A stretch of DNA of 64,000 bases from Sphingomonas donggukensis (GTDB lineage: Bacteria > Pseudomonadota > Alphaproteobacteria > Sphingomonadales > Sphingomonadaceae), in the NCBI RefSeq assembly GCF_023674425.1, contig NZ_CP098401.1, positions 2,277,501-2,341,500 of the forward strand. Reading direction: 5' to 3'. The notes under the pieces were generated by a model. That model was not told where the DNA came from. It made no database searches and was given only the letters and a program-made list of their open reading frames with translations. This document shows positions 17,963 through 26,915 of the stretch, in pieces (the stretch's first letter is position 1; the number at the start of each line of letters is the position of its first letter). A program made the position numbers and the translations under genes.

Positions 17963-19243
17963 ATGACGACGACGTTCGAAGATCTGGTTCCGGCCCCCAG
18001 CGGGCGCTTCGACGGCATCGTCCGCCCCTATTCGCCCGCCGACGTCGCCAAACTGCGCGGATCGGTGCCGATCGAACACACGCTCGCCCGCCGCGGCGCG
18101 CTGCGCCTGTGGGAGCTGCTCCAGAGCGAGGATTACATCAATGCATTGGGCGCGATGAGCGGCAACCAGGCGATGCAGCAGGTCCGCGCCGGGCTGAAGG
18201 CGATCTATCTGTCGGGCTGGCAGGTCGCCGCCGACGCCAACACCGCGGGCGCAATGTATCCCGACCAGTCGCTCTACCCCGCCAACGCCGGGCCGGAGCT
18301 GGCGCGACGCATCAACAACGCCCTCCAGCGCGCCGACCAGATCGAGCATTCGGAAGGCGGCGCGACCCGCGACTGGTTCGCGCCGATCGTGGCGGATGCG
18401 GAGGCCGGCTTCGGCGGGCCGCTCAACTGCTTCGAGATCATGAAGGCGTACATCGCCGCCGGTGCCGCGGGCGTGCATTACGAGGACCAGCTCGCCTCGG
18501 AAAAGAAGTGCGGCCACTTGGGCGGCAAGGTGCTGATCCCGACCCAGGCGCACATCCGCAACCTCGATTCGGCGCGCCTCGCCGCCGACGTCTCGGGCGT
18601 GCCGACGATCATCTGCGCGCGCACCGATGCCGAGTCGGCAAAGCTCATCACCTCCGACGTCGACGAGCGCGACCACGAGTTCCTGACCGGGGAGCGCACG
18701 CCCGAGGGCTTCTTCCGCCTGAAGGACGGCACCGGCGTTGATCACTGCATCAAGCGCGGCATCGCCTTTGCCGAGCACGCCGACCTGCTGTGGTGGGAAA
18801 CCTCGAAGCCGGTGCTCGCCGACGCGCGCCGCTTCGCCGAGGCGGTAAAGAAGGCGCATCCGAACAAGATGCTGGCCTACAATTGCTCGCCGAGCTTCAA
18901 CTGGGAGGCGAACCTCGACAAGGACGATATTGCCAAGTTCCAGCGCGAGATCGGCGCGATGGGGTACAAGTTCCAGTTCGTGACCCTCGCCGGCTTCCAC
19001 CAGCTCAATTACGGCATGTTCGAGCTGGCGCGTGGCTACCGGGATCGCGGGATGGCCGCCTATTCCGAGCTTCAGCAGGCCGAATTCGCCGCCGAGGCCA
19101 ACGGCTACACCGCGACCAAGCACCAGCGCGAGGTCGGCACCGGCTATTTCGACCTCGTCGCCACCACGCTGGCGGGCGGCGCAAGTTCGACCACCGCCTA
19201 TTCCGAATCGACCGAAGCCGACCAGTTCAACAAGGCTGCCTGA
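17963..19243 (+). CDS. aceA: Isocitrate lyase
   Basis: A 426-residue isocitrate lyase, which splits isocitrate to succinate and glyoxylate, letting cells grow on acetate or fatty acids. The active-site loop KKCGHLGGK is present with catalytic Cys183. Other family segments include [41 protein letters not shown] and YNCSPSFNW. The ATG at 17963 follows AAGGAAG at ideal distance; the frame is open upstream but without homology. Malate synthase is not in the window. It is divergent from its probable regulator and followed by a 51-residue gene. Confidence 0.97.
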   Translation: MTTTFEDLVPAPSGRFDGIVRPYSPADVAKLRGSVPIEHTLARRGALRLWELLQSEDYINALGAMSGNQAMQQVRAGLKAIYLSGWQVAADANTAGAMYPDQSLYPANAGPELARRINNALQRADQIEHSEGGATRDWFAPIVADAEAGFGGPLNCFEIMKAYIAAGAAGVHYEDQLASEKKCGHLGGKVLIPTQAHIRNLDSARLAADVSGVPTIICARTDAESAKLITSDVDERDHEFLTGERTPEGFFRLKDGTGVDHCIKRGIAFAEHADLLWWETSKPVLADARRFAEAVKKAHPNKMLAYNCSPSFNWEANLDKDDIAKFQREIGAMGYKFQFVTLAGFHQLNYGMFELARGYRDRGMAAYSELQQAEFAAEANGYTATKHQREVGTGYFDLVATTLAGGASSTTAYSESTEADQFNKAA

Positions 19244-19268
19244 ACCCGGCCGCCAGGAAGGAGAGACG

Positions 19269-19424
19269 ATGATGACCGAACCGACCCGCAGCCGCGCGGT
19301 ATTCTCGACCGAGGACTTCAGCCTGATGAAGGAAGCGATCGGCGACTATGTCCGCAAGATCGCCGACGACCCGCGCTCGGCCAAGTTCAGCAACCTCTAC
19401 CACCGCCTCGGCCGTCTCGGCTGA
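19269..19424 (+). CDS. Small conserved-looking protein downstream of isocitrate lyase
   Basis: A 51-residue soluble protein, 25 bases after aceA, preceded by a very strong AAGGAGAG site and two consecutive ATG codons. It starts MMTEPTRSRAVFSTEDF and is rich in charged residues with one probable helix (LMKEAIGDYVRKIADD). A terminator follows. I do not recognise the family. Its position and strong ribosome site suggest co-expression with aceA. Confidence 0.7.
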   Translation: MMTEPTRSRAVFSTEDFSLMKEAIGDYVRKIADDPRSAKFSNLYHRLGRLG

Positions 19425-19455
19425 CGCCTGCGACTTTCCTGGGGAGGAAAAGGTG

Positions 19456-19493
19456 CCCGCCCGGTTCACGCCGGGCGGGTATTTTCAGGTTTT
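19456..19493. terminator. Terminator between aceA unit and doc, probably bidirectional
   Basis: CCCGCCCGG-ttcacg-CCGGGCGGG is a perfect 9-bp stem followed on the plus strand by TATTTTCAGGTTTT. On the minus strand the same stem is followed by CACCTTTTCC, so it can also end the doc transcript, whose stop is at 19492. Confidence 0.85.
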
Positions 19494-19878
19494 AGAGAGG
19501 GACGACGTGATTACGAAACCAGGCCGACAGCGCATCGACGGTCAGCTCGCCCGCGGCGAGCGCCAGGAAGGTGACGACCAACTCGACGTCGTCGCATGCG
19601 AAGCGGTGGCCGTTCAGCATCAGGAAGGTTTCGCTGACCACCGCCGCCGTCCGCTTGTTGCCGTCGACGAAGGGATGATTGCGCGCGATCCCGAACGCAT
19701 AGCTCGCGGCCAGCTCGGCAATGTCCGGATCGCCGTACGCCACCAGATTCTGTGGACGCGCCATCGCGCTTTCGAGGATGTTGGCGTCGCGCAGCCCCGC
19801 CGCGCCGCCGTGTTCGGCGAGTTGTTCCTCGTGAGCGGCGACAGCGACCGCCGACTCGACCCATATCCAGTCGGCCAT
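19492..19878 (-). CDS. Doc-type (Fic fold) toxin
   Basis: A 128-residue Fic/Doc-fold protein of the death-on-curing family. The active-site motif HPFVDGNKRTA (about residues 68-78) contains the catalytic His, acidic residue, Asn, Lys and Arg. A Lys after Asn, where AMPylating Fic proteins have Gly, is the hallmark of Doc, which phosphorylates EF-Tu. The preceding segment GGAAGLRDANILESAMARPQ is also typical. It starts directly after the antitoxin stop (no gap), so translation is coupled. Confidence 0.92.
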   Translation of the reverse strand: MADWIWVESAVAVAAHEEQLAEHGGAAGLRDANILESAMARPQNLVAYGDPDIAELAASYAFGIARNHPFVDGNKRTAAVVSETFLMLNGHRFACDDVELVVTFLALAAGELTVDALSAWFRNHVVPL

Positions 19879-20130
19879 CTACTTGGCGAGTTCGCGAAGA
19901 GCCTTGCGCCGCCGCGCCATCACTTCGCGCGCGACCGACATCTGCGCGTCGAACCCGTCGTCGGGGCCGGTCAGGCGAAAGCCGTCCGGAGTCTCCGTGA
20001 CGGTCACTGTGTCCCCGATCCCGACACCGAGCCGTGCGAGCGCCTCCTTCGGCAGGATCACACCTGCCGAATTGCCGATCTTGATGATCCGAAGGGCCGT
20101 CAGCTTCTGCGGCGCGAAAGGCTTGTTCAT
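19879..20130 (-). CDS. AbrB/MazE-type antitoxin
   Basis: An 83-residue protein with an N-terminal SpoVT/AbrB swapped-hairpin DNA-binding domain (LRIIKIGNSAGVILPKEALARLGV, given here in two parts: LRIIKIGNSAGVILP then KEALARLGV) and a C-terminal tail with an Arg/Lys helix (AREVMARRRKALREL) that likely masks the toxin. Upstream of Doc with no gap, it is the antitoxin and autorepressor of the pair. The classical P1 Doc partner is Phd, so this is the AbrB-type variant. Confidence 0.9.
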   Translation of the reverse strand: MNKPFAPQKLTALRIIKIGNSAGVILPKEALARLGVGIGDTVTVTETPDGFRLTGPDDGFDAQMSVAREVMARRRKALRELAK

Positions 20131-20364
20131 ACAAGCGTTCTAACATTGGTTGGCTTCGGTTGCCACCCGGCGACAGTCGGCACCTGGCCTGCAGGTCGAA
20201 CAGTCGAGCGATATCGACGGACAGAGTTGTCCGCCTCGATGCGGCGAGCTCCTTACCGCCCCGCCTCGCACACATAATCGAAATCCCGGTATGGCGTCGC
20301 TCGGCTTGCGAACCAGTGCGGGCCGGGATAGCAGGGCGGTCAATCGAATGGAGTGGATGCAGCT

Positions 20365-21510
20365 ATGGCCCTCGACGCCGAAACCTTCGATGCGCTGATC
20401 GACCACGTCCGCCGCTTTGTCGCCGAACGTCTCCGCCCGCTCGAAAGCGCGGTCGAGGCGGCCGATGCGATCCCCGCCGACGTGATCGACGAGATGAAGG
20501 CGATGGGCCTGTTCGGCCTGTCGATCGCCGAGGACTATGGTGGCCTGGGCCTGACCATGCTCGAGGAAGCGAAGGTCGCGATCGAGCTGGGCCGCACGAC
20601 GCCCGCGTTCCGCTCCGCGTTCGGCACCAACGTCGGCATCGGTTCGCAGGGGCTGGTGATGGCCGGCACGCCCGAACAGAAGGCGGCGTGGCTGCCGCGC
20701 ATCGCCAGCGGGGAGATCGTCACCAGCTTCGCGCTGACCGAGCCCGACGTCGGCAGCGACAGCGGCGCGGTGAAGGCGCGCGCGGTCCGCGACGGCGATG
20801 TGTACCGCCTGTCGGGCACCAAGCGGTACATCACCAATGCCGACAAGGCGGACCTGTTCACCGTCATGGCGCGCACGTCGGACGAACCTGGCGCGCGCGG
20901 CGTCTCCGCCTTCCTCGTGCCCCGCGATCTGCCGGGCGTGTCGGTCGGCGAACCCGAAAAGAAGATGGGGCAGAAGGGCGCCAAGGTCGCCGACGTCAAT
21001 TTCGACGACGTCGCCGTCCCCTCCGCCAACCGGCTGGGCGCGGAGGGTGAGGGCTTCAAGATCGCGATGCGCGTGCTCGATCGCGGGCGGCTGCACATCT
21101 CGGCGGTGTGCGTCGGCGTCGCCGAGCGGCTGATCGCCGACTGCGTTGCTTACACGACCGAGCGCAAGCAGTTCGGCAAACCGATCGCCGAGCACCAGCT
21201 GATCCAGGGCATGATCGCCGATTCGAAGACCGAGGCGCTGGTCGCGCGGGCGATGGTGCTGGAGACTGCGGCTGCGAAGGATGCCGGCAAGGACGTCGTC
21301 ATGGAGTCCGCCGCCGCCAAATATTTCGCGAGCGAGATGGTCGGCCGCGTCGCCGACCGCGCCGTCCAGATCTTCGGCGGGGCGGGCTATATCGAGGACT
21401 ACGGCATCGAACGCCTGTACCGCGACGTCCGCCTGTTTCGCATCTACGAAGGCACCAGCCAGATCCAGCAGATCATCATCGCGCGCGAGACGATCCGTCG
21501 CGGCGGATAG
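20365..21510 (+). CDS. Acyl-CoA dehydrogenase
   Basis: A 381-residue flavoenzyme of the acyl-CoA dehydrogenase family, oxidising an acyl-CoA to the 2-enoyl form with electrons passed to ETF. Signature segments are FALTEPDVGSDSGAVKARA (about residue 125) and the C-terminal QIFGGAGYIEDYGIERLYRD with RIYEGTSQIQ; the expected catalytic-base position lies in the YEGTSQ loop (Glu). The ATG at 20365 is preferred to a GTG four codons earlier because GGAG lies upstream at a workable distance. An SDR follows after a nested palindrome. Chain-length preference unknown. Confidence 0.92.
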   Translation: MALDAETFDALIDHVRRFVAERLRPLESAVEAADAIPADVIDEMKAMGLFGLSIAEDYGGLGLTMLEEAKVAIELGRTTPAFRSAFGTNVGIGSQGLVMAGTPEQKAAWLPRIASGEIVTSFALTEPDVGSDSGAVKARAVRDGDVYRLSGTKRYITNADKADLFTVMARTSDEPGARGVSAFLVPRDLPGVSVGEPEKKMGQKGAKVADVNFDDVAVPSANRLGAEGEGFKIAMRVLDRGRLHISAVCVGVAERLIADCVAYTTERKQFGKPIAEHQLIQGMIADSKTEALVARAMVLETAAAKDAGKDVVMESAAAKYFASEMVGRVADRAVQIFGGAGYIEDYGIERLYRDVRLFRIYEGTSQIQQIIIARETIRRGG

Positions 21511-21515
21511 CAATA

Positions 21516-21627
21516 GTCCTCTCCCCTTTGGGGAGAGGGTTGGGAGAGGGGCAGTCCGCAACCACGAACGATAGGGCCGATGGCGAGAGACTGCCCCTCT
21601 CCCCGGCCCTCTCCCCAAAGGGGGAGA
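21516..21627. repeat. Nested inverted repeat (double hairpin) between acyl-CoA dehydrogenase and SDR genes
   Basis: Arm 21516-21553 and arm 21588-21627 are almost perfectly complementary, and each contains its own hairpin CTCTCCCC-ttt-GGGGAGAG. The element ends 7 bases before the ATG of the SDR gene, so it could influence its translation. Confidence 0.85.
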
Positions 21628-21634
21628 GGGAGCA

Positions 21635-22426
21635 ATGATGGACACCACCAACCTCTTCCGTCTCGACGGCCGTGTCGCGCTCATCACCGGCGGATCGCGC
21701 GGGATCGGCAAGATGATCGCCGCAGGCTTCATCGCGCAAGGGGCAAAGGTCTATATCTCGTCGCGCAAGGCCGACGCCTGCTTCGCCGCGGCAGAGGAGC
21801 TGGGCCCGAACTGCATCGCGCTGCCGCAGGACGTGTCGACGGTTGCGGGCTGCAAAGCCTTGGCGGCGCAGTTCGCGGAACATGAGGAAAAGCTCGACAT
21901 CCTCGTCAACAACGCCGGCGCGGCGTGGGGCGTGCCGTTCGAGGAGTTTCCCGAAAGCGGCTGGGACAAGGTCATGGACCTGAACGTCAAATCGCCGTTC
22001 TTCCTGACCCAGGCGCTGCACGGCGCACTGAAGGCCGCGGGCACGCGGGACAAGCCGGCGAAGGTCATCAACATCACCTCGATCGACGGCCAGCGGCTGA
22101 ACCCGTGGGACACCTACAGCTACCATGCGTCGAAATCGGCGCTGATTTACCTGACCAAGCGGATGGCGGCGCGGCTGGTGCAGGACGCGATCAACGTCAC
22201 CTCGATCGCGCCGGGCGCGTTTGCGAGCGAGATGAACAAGGCCGCGCGCGATCACGGATCGGCGGTGGCGAAGTCGATTCCCGCGCAACGCATCGGCGTG
22301 GACGAGGACATGGCCGGCGCCGCCATCTACCTCGCCAGCCGCGCGGGCGATTATGTGGTGGGTGAGACGGTGACCGTCGACGGCGGCCTGGTGAACGCGT
22401 CGCTTGGGGTGTCGATCGACGGGTAG
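21635..22426 (+). CDS. SDR family oxidoreductase
   Basis: A 263-residue classical short-chain dehydrogenase. The nucleotide motif GGSRGIGK is at about residues 20-27, NNAGAAWG near 90, the catalytic Ser in INITSIDGQ, and Tyr/Lys in YSYHASKSA (about 165-173). The C-terminal VVGETVTVDGGL is typical. It resembles 3-oxoacyl-ACP reductase or 3-hydroxyacyl-CoA dehydrogenase-like SDRs, and co-location with an acyl-CoA dehydrogenase suggests a fatty-acid or branched-chain acid pathway, which is inference. Two consecutive ATG codons open the frame. Confidence 0.92.
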   Translation: MMDTTNLFRLDGRVALITGGSRGIGKMIAAGFIAQGAKVYISSRKADACFAAAEELGPNCIALPQDVSTVAGCKALAAQFAEHEEKLDILVNNAGAAWGVPFEEFPESGWDKVMDLNVKSPFFLTQALHGALKAAGTRDKPAKVINITSIDGQRLNPWDTYSYHASKSALIYLTKRMAARLVQDAINVTSIAPGAFASEMNKAARDHGSAVAKSIPAQRIGVDEDMAGAAIYLASRAGDYVVGETVTVDGGLVNASLGVSIDG

Positions 22427-22460
22427 GCGGTCTTATTCACTCTTCCGCCCCTCTCCTAAT

Positions 22461-22580
22461 CCGTTCGCCTCGAGTAGTCGTCGAGCTTGTCGAGACGACG
22501 TATCGAGAGGTGGGTGCCTCATGGAGAGGCCTTCTCGATACGGGCTCTCGACAAGCTCGATCCCTACTCGAAGCGAACGG
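22461..22580. repeat. Nested inverted repeat (double hairpin) between convergent SDR and PepSY genes
   Basis: Outer arms CCGTTCGCCTCGAGTAG (22461-22477) and its complement (22564-22580) match at 16 of 17 bases, and the arms continue inward around a shared TCGAGCTTGTCGAGA. Within each arm a hairpin forms; two pairs differ as T-A/C-G in one arm and G-C/G-C in the other. Confidence 0.85.
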
Positions 22581-22609
22581 GTGGGATTGGGATCGGCAGT
22601 CGGCGGGCC

Positions 22610-23719
22610 TCAAACCCCAGCCCGCTTCGCCTTCAACTGCGCCTTCCACCCGCGCGCGCGCCACCACATGATGACGCCGGTCACCGCGAGGATCGCCGGC
22701 AGCAGCCCGCCGAGGAAGATCACCACCTGCCACACGATCCCCATGCCGCTGCCGTCGTGGAGGCTGCGCATGGTCCGGGCGATGCCCCCCTGCGCACGCT
22801 CCGGGCCCTTCGGCAGCGTCGCGACGCCATCGGCATCGGTCACAGCAATCGTCTTGCCGGCGATGTTGACACCCCATTCGGGCTTCAGGTCGGTCGGCCA
22901 GGTCACCTGGCGCACCTCGCCGGGCGACAGCCGCTCCGCCTGTCGAACCGCGGTATCGAGCGGGGTCATCGGCGCCGCCACCGGCTTCGCGCGGGCGAGC
23001 GCAGCGCGATCCGGTCCGCGCGGGGCACCGGCGCGCTGGCCTTCGCCCACCAGCCCGCCGAAGAAGGCGGGAAAGCTGATCCACGCCCCCGTCAGCGACA
23101 GCACGAACAGCGGCAGCGCGATCCAGAAGCCCATCATGTGATGCAGATTGGTGTCGAGGTTGCGGTGCCGCCGCCAGCGCAGGCCGCGCACCCATTTGCC
23201 CACCGTCGGCCACCACAGCCAGATACCTGAGATCGACGAGATCAGCATCGCCACCCCGATCCACCCGACGATCGACCGCCCGACGCCCGGCAGCATCAGG
23301 CTGCCGTGGAGGACGTGCATGACGCGCAGCAGCCCGGAACGGCTGTCGGCGGTGTCGAGCACCTTTGCAGTCGGAGGGTCGAGATAGACGTTGGTACGCG
23401 CCGGCGGGCCACCCTTTGCGACGACGCCGGGCATCGCGGCGGCGACGATCACCGGGGCGCCGTCGTCCTCGGGCAAACGCAGCGACGCGATCGCGGTGTC
23501 GGGCCCGAGCTTCGCGCGGGCGGCATCGACATAGGCCGACAGCGGCAGCGTCTGCGCGCCCGTGGTCGCGAACCGCGCCGGGTTGACCATCCGGTCGACC
23601 GCCCCGTCCCACACCAGCGCCGATCCGGTCAGGCAGATCGGGATGATGACGATCGCCAGGATCAGCCCGATCCATTTGTGCACCTGGAACCAGGCGTTGC
23701 GCATTCCAATCTTCGTCAT
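22610..23719 (-). CDS. PepSY domain-containing membrane protein
   Basis: A 369-residue inner-membrane protein of the PepSY-associated TM family. The first helix (about residues 12-35) follows WFQVHKWIGL; further helices lie near 155-180, 205-230 and 335-360. PepSY-like periplasmic stretches occur at about 60-120 and 255-300. Conserved HKW, HVLHGSL and HHMMG histidines could bind haem, as in ferrisiderophore-reductase-like members such as FoxB/PiuB. It is the last gene of the iron operon (TonB receptor, PiuC, PepSY), 10 bases past PiuC. A role in cytoplasmic or periplasmic iron release is inferred. Confidence 0.88.
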   Translation of the reverse strand: MTKIGMRNAWFQVHKWIGLILAIVIIPICLTGSALVWDGAVDRMVNPARFATTGAQTLPLSAYVDAARAKLGPDTAIASLRLPEDDGAPVIVAAAMPGVVAKGGPPARTNVYLDPPTAKVLDTADSRSGLLRVMHVLHGSLMLPGVGRSIVGWIGVAMLISSISGIWLWWPTVGKWVRGLRWRRHRNLDTNLHHMMGFWIALPLFVLSLTGAWISFPAFFGGLVGEGQRAGAPRGPDRAALARAKPVAAPMTPLDTAVRQAERLSPGEVRQVTWPTDLKPEWGVNIAGKTIAVTDADGVATLPKGPERAQGGIARTMRSLHDGSGMGIVWQVVIFLGGLLPAILAVTGVIMWWRARGWKAQLKAKRAGV

Positions 23720-23729
23720 TCTTCGCCCC

Positions 23730-24413
23730 TCATGCGTCCGCCCAGCGCCGCAGTAGATTGTGATATACGCCGGTCAGTTCGACTGCGGCTCGGCTGCCCT
23801 GCCCCAGTTCGCCGCCGACGCGCTGCACCGCGCGGTCGAGGTCGAACAGGATCGCGCGGTCCTCGGCAGAGCGCACCATCGACTGCAACCAGAAAAAGCT
23901 CGCGAGCCGCACCCCGCGCGTCACCGGTTCGACACGGTGGACGCTCGACGCCGGGTAGAGGATCGCCGATCCCGCGCCGAGCTTCACGCGCCGCTCGCCG
24001 TCCGAGCCCTCGACCACCAGTTCGCCGCCGTCGTAATCGGCGGGGTCCGACAGGAAGATCGTGCACGACAGGTCGGAGCGGATGCGAAAGTCGGTGCCGC
24101 GCTGCATCCGGATCGCATTGTCGACATGCGCACCGAATGCCTCCCCGCCTTCATAGCGGTTGAACAGCGGCGGAAAGACCTTCAGCGGCAGCGCGGCGGC
24201 GACGAACAGCGGCGTGTTGCCGAGCGCCGCGAGCACGATGCCCCCCGCCTCGCGCGCGGCGGCGCTGTTCTCGGGCAGCTGGCGGTTGCGCTTGGAGAGC
24301 GCCGACTGCGCGCCCGATGTCGCATTGCCGTCGATCCACGCGGCCTCGGCCAGCAACGCGCGCACACGGGCGAGCGCGTCGGCATCGAGCAGATCGGGGA
24401 TCGGCAGCATCAT
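23730..24413 (-). CDS. PKHD-type Fe(II)/2-oxoglutarate dioxygenase (PiuC/YbiX)
   Basis: A 227-residue PiuC-family hydroxylase, the usual family length. The iron ligands appear as His and Asp in GAHVDNAIR (about residues 96-104) and the distal His in [11 protein letters not shown], followed by an Arg that would bind 2-oxoglutarate ([13 protein letters not shown]). The C-terminal [16 protein letters not shown] is diagnostic. PiuC genes sit next to TonB receptors of the Fiu/PiuA type and are iron-repressed; the natural substrate is not established. It begins 18 bases after the receptor stop. Confidence 0.93.
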   Translation of the reverse strand: MMLPIPDLLDADALARVRALLAEAAWIDGNATSGAQSALSKRNRQLPENSAAAREAGGIVLAALGNTPLFVAAALPLKVFPPLFNRYEGGEAFGAHVDNAIRMQRGTDFRIRSDLSCTIFLSDPADYDGGELVVEGSDGERRVKLGAGSAILYPASSVHRVEPVTRGVRLASFFWLQSMVRSAEDRAILFDLDRAVQRVGGELGQGSRAAVELTGVYHNLLRRWADA

Positions 24414-24431
24414 GTCCGCGTCATGCCCGCA

Positions 24432-26834
24432 TCAGAAGCTGTAGAACAGGCTCAACACCGCCGAGCGCCGCTCGCCCGGCGTCGCCCATCCGCCGGTGAT
24501 CGCGCCGCTGGTCGCGTTTATGTTGTTGCGGATCGTCGTGAAGTATTTCTCGTCGGTCAGGTTCTGGACGTTCAGCTGCGCCGTCAGCCCGCGCGCGATC
24601 GTGTAGGCGACATAGGCGCGGTGGATCAGGTAATCGTCGGAGCGGAACTGCGTCGCCGTCGCCGCGGTCGGCACGTTCAGCGCGAAGCTGCCCTGGTAGG
24701 TCAGGCCGTAGCCGACCTCCAGCCCGAACGGCAGCTTGTAGGTGGTGAACACGCTACCCGAATGGTCGGGCGTCTGGATCAGTCGCGAATTCGCCTGCGG
24801 ATCGGGTCGCGCGGCGGTGTTGGCGCAGGCCGCGACCCCGCCGTTCGCCAGGCAGAAATCGGACACCGATTGCAGCACCTTGCCGTCGAGGTAGGTGTAG
24901 TTGGCGAAGATCGTCCAGTTGGGTGCGATCGTTCCCGACGCGCCAAGCGCGATGCCGTCCACGCGGCTGCGCCCGTCGAGCACCTGCAATGCGGCGGGCG
25001 AGGCGGGATCGTTCGACGCCACCCGGAAATTGCTCCGTTCGTTGCGGAACAGCGCCGCGGTCAGCTCGAGCCGGCCGAACACGGTCGCCTTCGCGCCCAC
25101 TTCGTAGTTGCGCGCGGTTTCGGGTGCGGCTGCGCATGGATCGGCGGCGCCGGGCGCGCTGACGACGCCGCAGCCCAGCCGCACGGTCGCCGACGACGGC
25201 ACCTTGGCAGTGCCGTATCCTGCGTAGAGGTTGATGGCCTTTACCGGTTTCACGACGATGCCGCCGCGATAGGAGAACAGATTTTCGCGGCTCACCTGCG
25301 GCGCGGCCTGCGTCGGGGTCAGCGCGGTGCTGCCTGGGGGGACGAAGCCGAGCGGGATCGCCCGGAACGTCGCGTCGTTGCGCTCATACCGCACCGCGCC
25401 ATTCAGCTCGACGATCGACCCCAGCTCGAGCGTGTCGAACGCATAGAGCGCGGCGTTGCTGGTGTGCGAGCGTGAGCGCGCCGTCACCGTGTAGTTGATG
25501 GGGCCGGTATAGGTCGTGTCCGGGTTCGACAGACTGATGAGCGGCAGCGGCGCGACCGCGGTGCCGTTGGCCGTGCGCAGCAGCGAGGCAGTGGTGATCG
25601 CATAATCCTCGACCGAGGCCGATGCGCCGACCACCAGCGTGTTGAACACACCCCCCTTGCGCCCCGATTTCAGCGTCAGGTCGGTCTGGTTGTGGAGCAG
25701 TTGGTTCTCCTGATCGCGCACCAGCCCGCGAGGACCGGACGGCAGGAACGTGCCGCGCGTCACCCCCGACGGGCACGCCAGCCCGACCGTCGAGGCCCCA
25801 GTCGAACCTACCGGCTGCAACCCGGTGGTTGACAGGCAGAACGTCCCCTGCGGCGCCGACGTCACGCTATACTGCCCGACCCGCTGCCACCGCGTCAGGT
25901 TGCGCACGCTCGCGCTGCCGAAATCGTGGCGGAAGGTCGCGGTCAGCCGGTCGACCGTGGTGCGCTGCGTATCGAGGTTGACAATGCCGAAGTAGTCCGA
26001 CGCATCGACCTCGGTGAGCGGACCATCGTTCACCAGGCTGCGGAAATAGGGGACGCCGTACACCGGCGTATTGTCGTCGCGCTGGTGGACATAGGCGAGC
26101 GTCAGGCTGGTGGGTCCGTCCACACCGATGGTGATCGACGGCGCGACGCCCCAGCGTTCGTAGGATTCGACATCGCGGCCCGGCACGTCGTTGCGGTGGT
26201 AGGCGGCGTTCAGGCGGACGGCGACGAGCGGGCTGACGCGGACATTGCTGTCGACCGCGCCGCGGTAATACTCGTCGGTGCCGATCGATCCCTGCACGAT
26301 CGTCAGCGTGTCGGCCTGCGGTGCCTTGCTGACCAGGTTGATCGTCCCGCCGACGCTGCCCGATCCGTTGAAGACCGAATTGGCGCCGTTATAGACCTCG
26401 ATCTGTTGCAGGTTGAACGGATCGGTGCGGCTGTACTGCGCACTGTCGCGAACGCCGTCGACGGTGATGTCGGTGTTCGCAGAATAGCCGCGCAGGTTGA
26501 TGCTGTCGCCATAACCGCCGCCGCCTTCGCCCGCGCCGAAGGTGATGCCGGGGATCGTCTGGAGCGCATCGCGCAGCGTCTGCAGGTTCTGCTTGCGGAT
26601 CACCTGGTCGCTGATGACGGTGATCGTCTGCGGCGTGTCCTTCAGCGGCTGGGTCGCCTTGGGGCTTTCCAGCTGTTCGCCGGCCTTGCCGACCACGACG
26701 ATGTCCGGGCGGTCGCGCGGCGCCGTGACCTGCGAGTCGGCATCGGTCTTCGCCGGATCGGCTGCGTAGGCCGGAGCGGTGGCGATGAACCCGACGCAGG
26801 TGAGCGCAAGAAAACCGGCAGAAACGTGAGTCAC
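24432..26834 (-). CDS. TonB-dependent siderophore receptor (Fiu/PiuA-like)
   Basis: An 800-residue outer-membrane receptor: signal peptide ending APAYAAD, plug domain (about 50-165, with LRDALQTIPGITFGAGEG and INLRGYSANTDITVDGVRD), then the 22-strand barrel ending in the aromatic SVLSLFYSF. It imports ferric catecholate-type complexes with TonB energy in the related Fiu and PiuA; the ligand here is inferred. The GTG at 26834 is chosen because AGGGGA lies 9 bases upstream; a TTG at 26843 has no spacing. It leads the PiuC/PepSY operon and has a Fur box 63 bases upstream. Confidence 0.93.
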   Translation of the reverse strand: MTHVSAGFLALTCVGFIATAPAYAADPAKTDADSQVTAPRDRPDIVVVGKAGEQLESPKATQPLKDTPQTITVISDQVIRKQNLQTLRDALQTIPGITFGAGEGGGGYGDSINLRGYSANTDITVDGVRDSAQYSRTDPFNLQQIEVYNGANSVFNGSGSVGGTINLVSKAPQADTLTIVQGSIGTDEYYRGAVDSNVRVSPLVAVRLNAAYHRNDVPGRDVESYERWGVAPSITIGVDGPTSLTLAYVHQRDDNTPVYGVPYFRSLVNDGPLTEVDASDYFGIVNLDTQRTTVDRLTATFRHDFGSASVRNLTRWQRVGQYSVTSAPQGTFCLSTTGLQPVGSTGASTVGLACPSGVTRGTFLPSGPRGLVRDQENQLLHNQTDLTLKSGRKGGVFNTLVVGASASVEDYAITTASLLRTANGTAVAPLPLISLSNPDTTYTGPINYTVTARSRSHTSNAALYAFDTLELGSIVELNGAVRYERNDATFRAIPLGFVPPGSTALTPTQAAPQVSRENLFSYRGGIVVKPVKAINLYAGYGTAKVPSSATVRLGCGVVSAPGAADPCAAAPETARNYEVGAKATVFGRLELTAALFRNERSNFRVASNDPASPAALQVLDGRSRVDGIALGASGTIAPNWTIFANYTYLDGKVLQSVSDFCLANGGVAACANTAARPDPQANSRLIQTPDHSGSVFTTYKLPFGLEVGYGLTYQGSFALNVPTAATATQFRSDDYLIHRAYVAYTIARGLTAQLNVQNLTDEKYFTTIRNNINATSGAITGGWATPGERRSAVLSLFYSF

Positions 26835-26896
26835 GAACAACAATCCCCTGTGGCGTGGGAATGCTGCTATTGAGAGTCGTTCGCAGGGTCAAGCAT

Positions 26897-26915
26897 ATTG
26901 CGAGTGATTATCAAT
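26897..26915 (-). promoter_or_regulatory. Fur box upstream of the TonB receptor operon
   Basis: On the minus strand the site reads ATTGATAATCACTCGCAAT, an imperfect palindrome with ATTG/CAAT ends and the GATAAT core of Fur sites. It lies 63 bases before the receptor start and overlaps the 3' end of the ribbon-helix-helix gene. A fur gene is present at 46422-46844. Confidence 0.75.
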
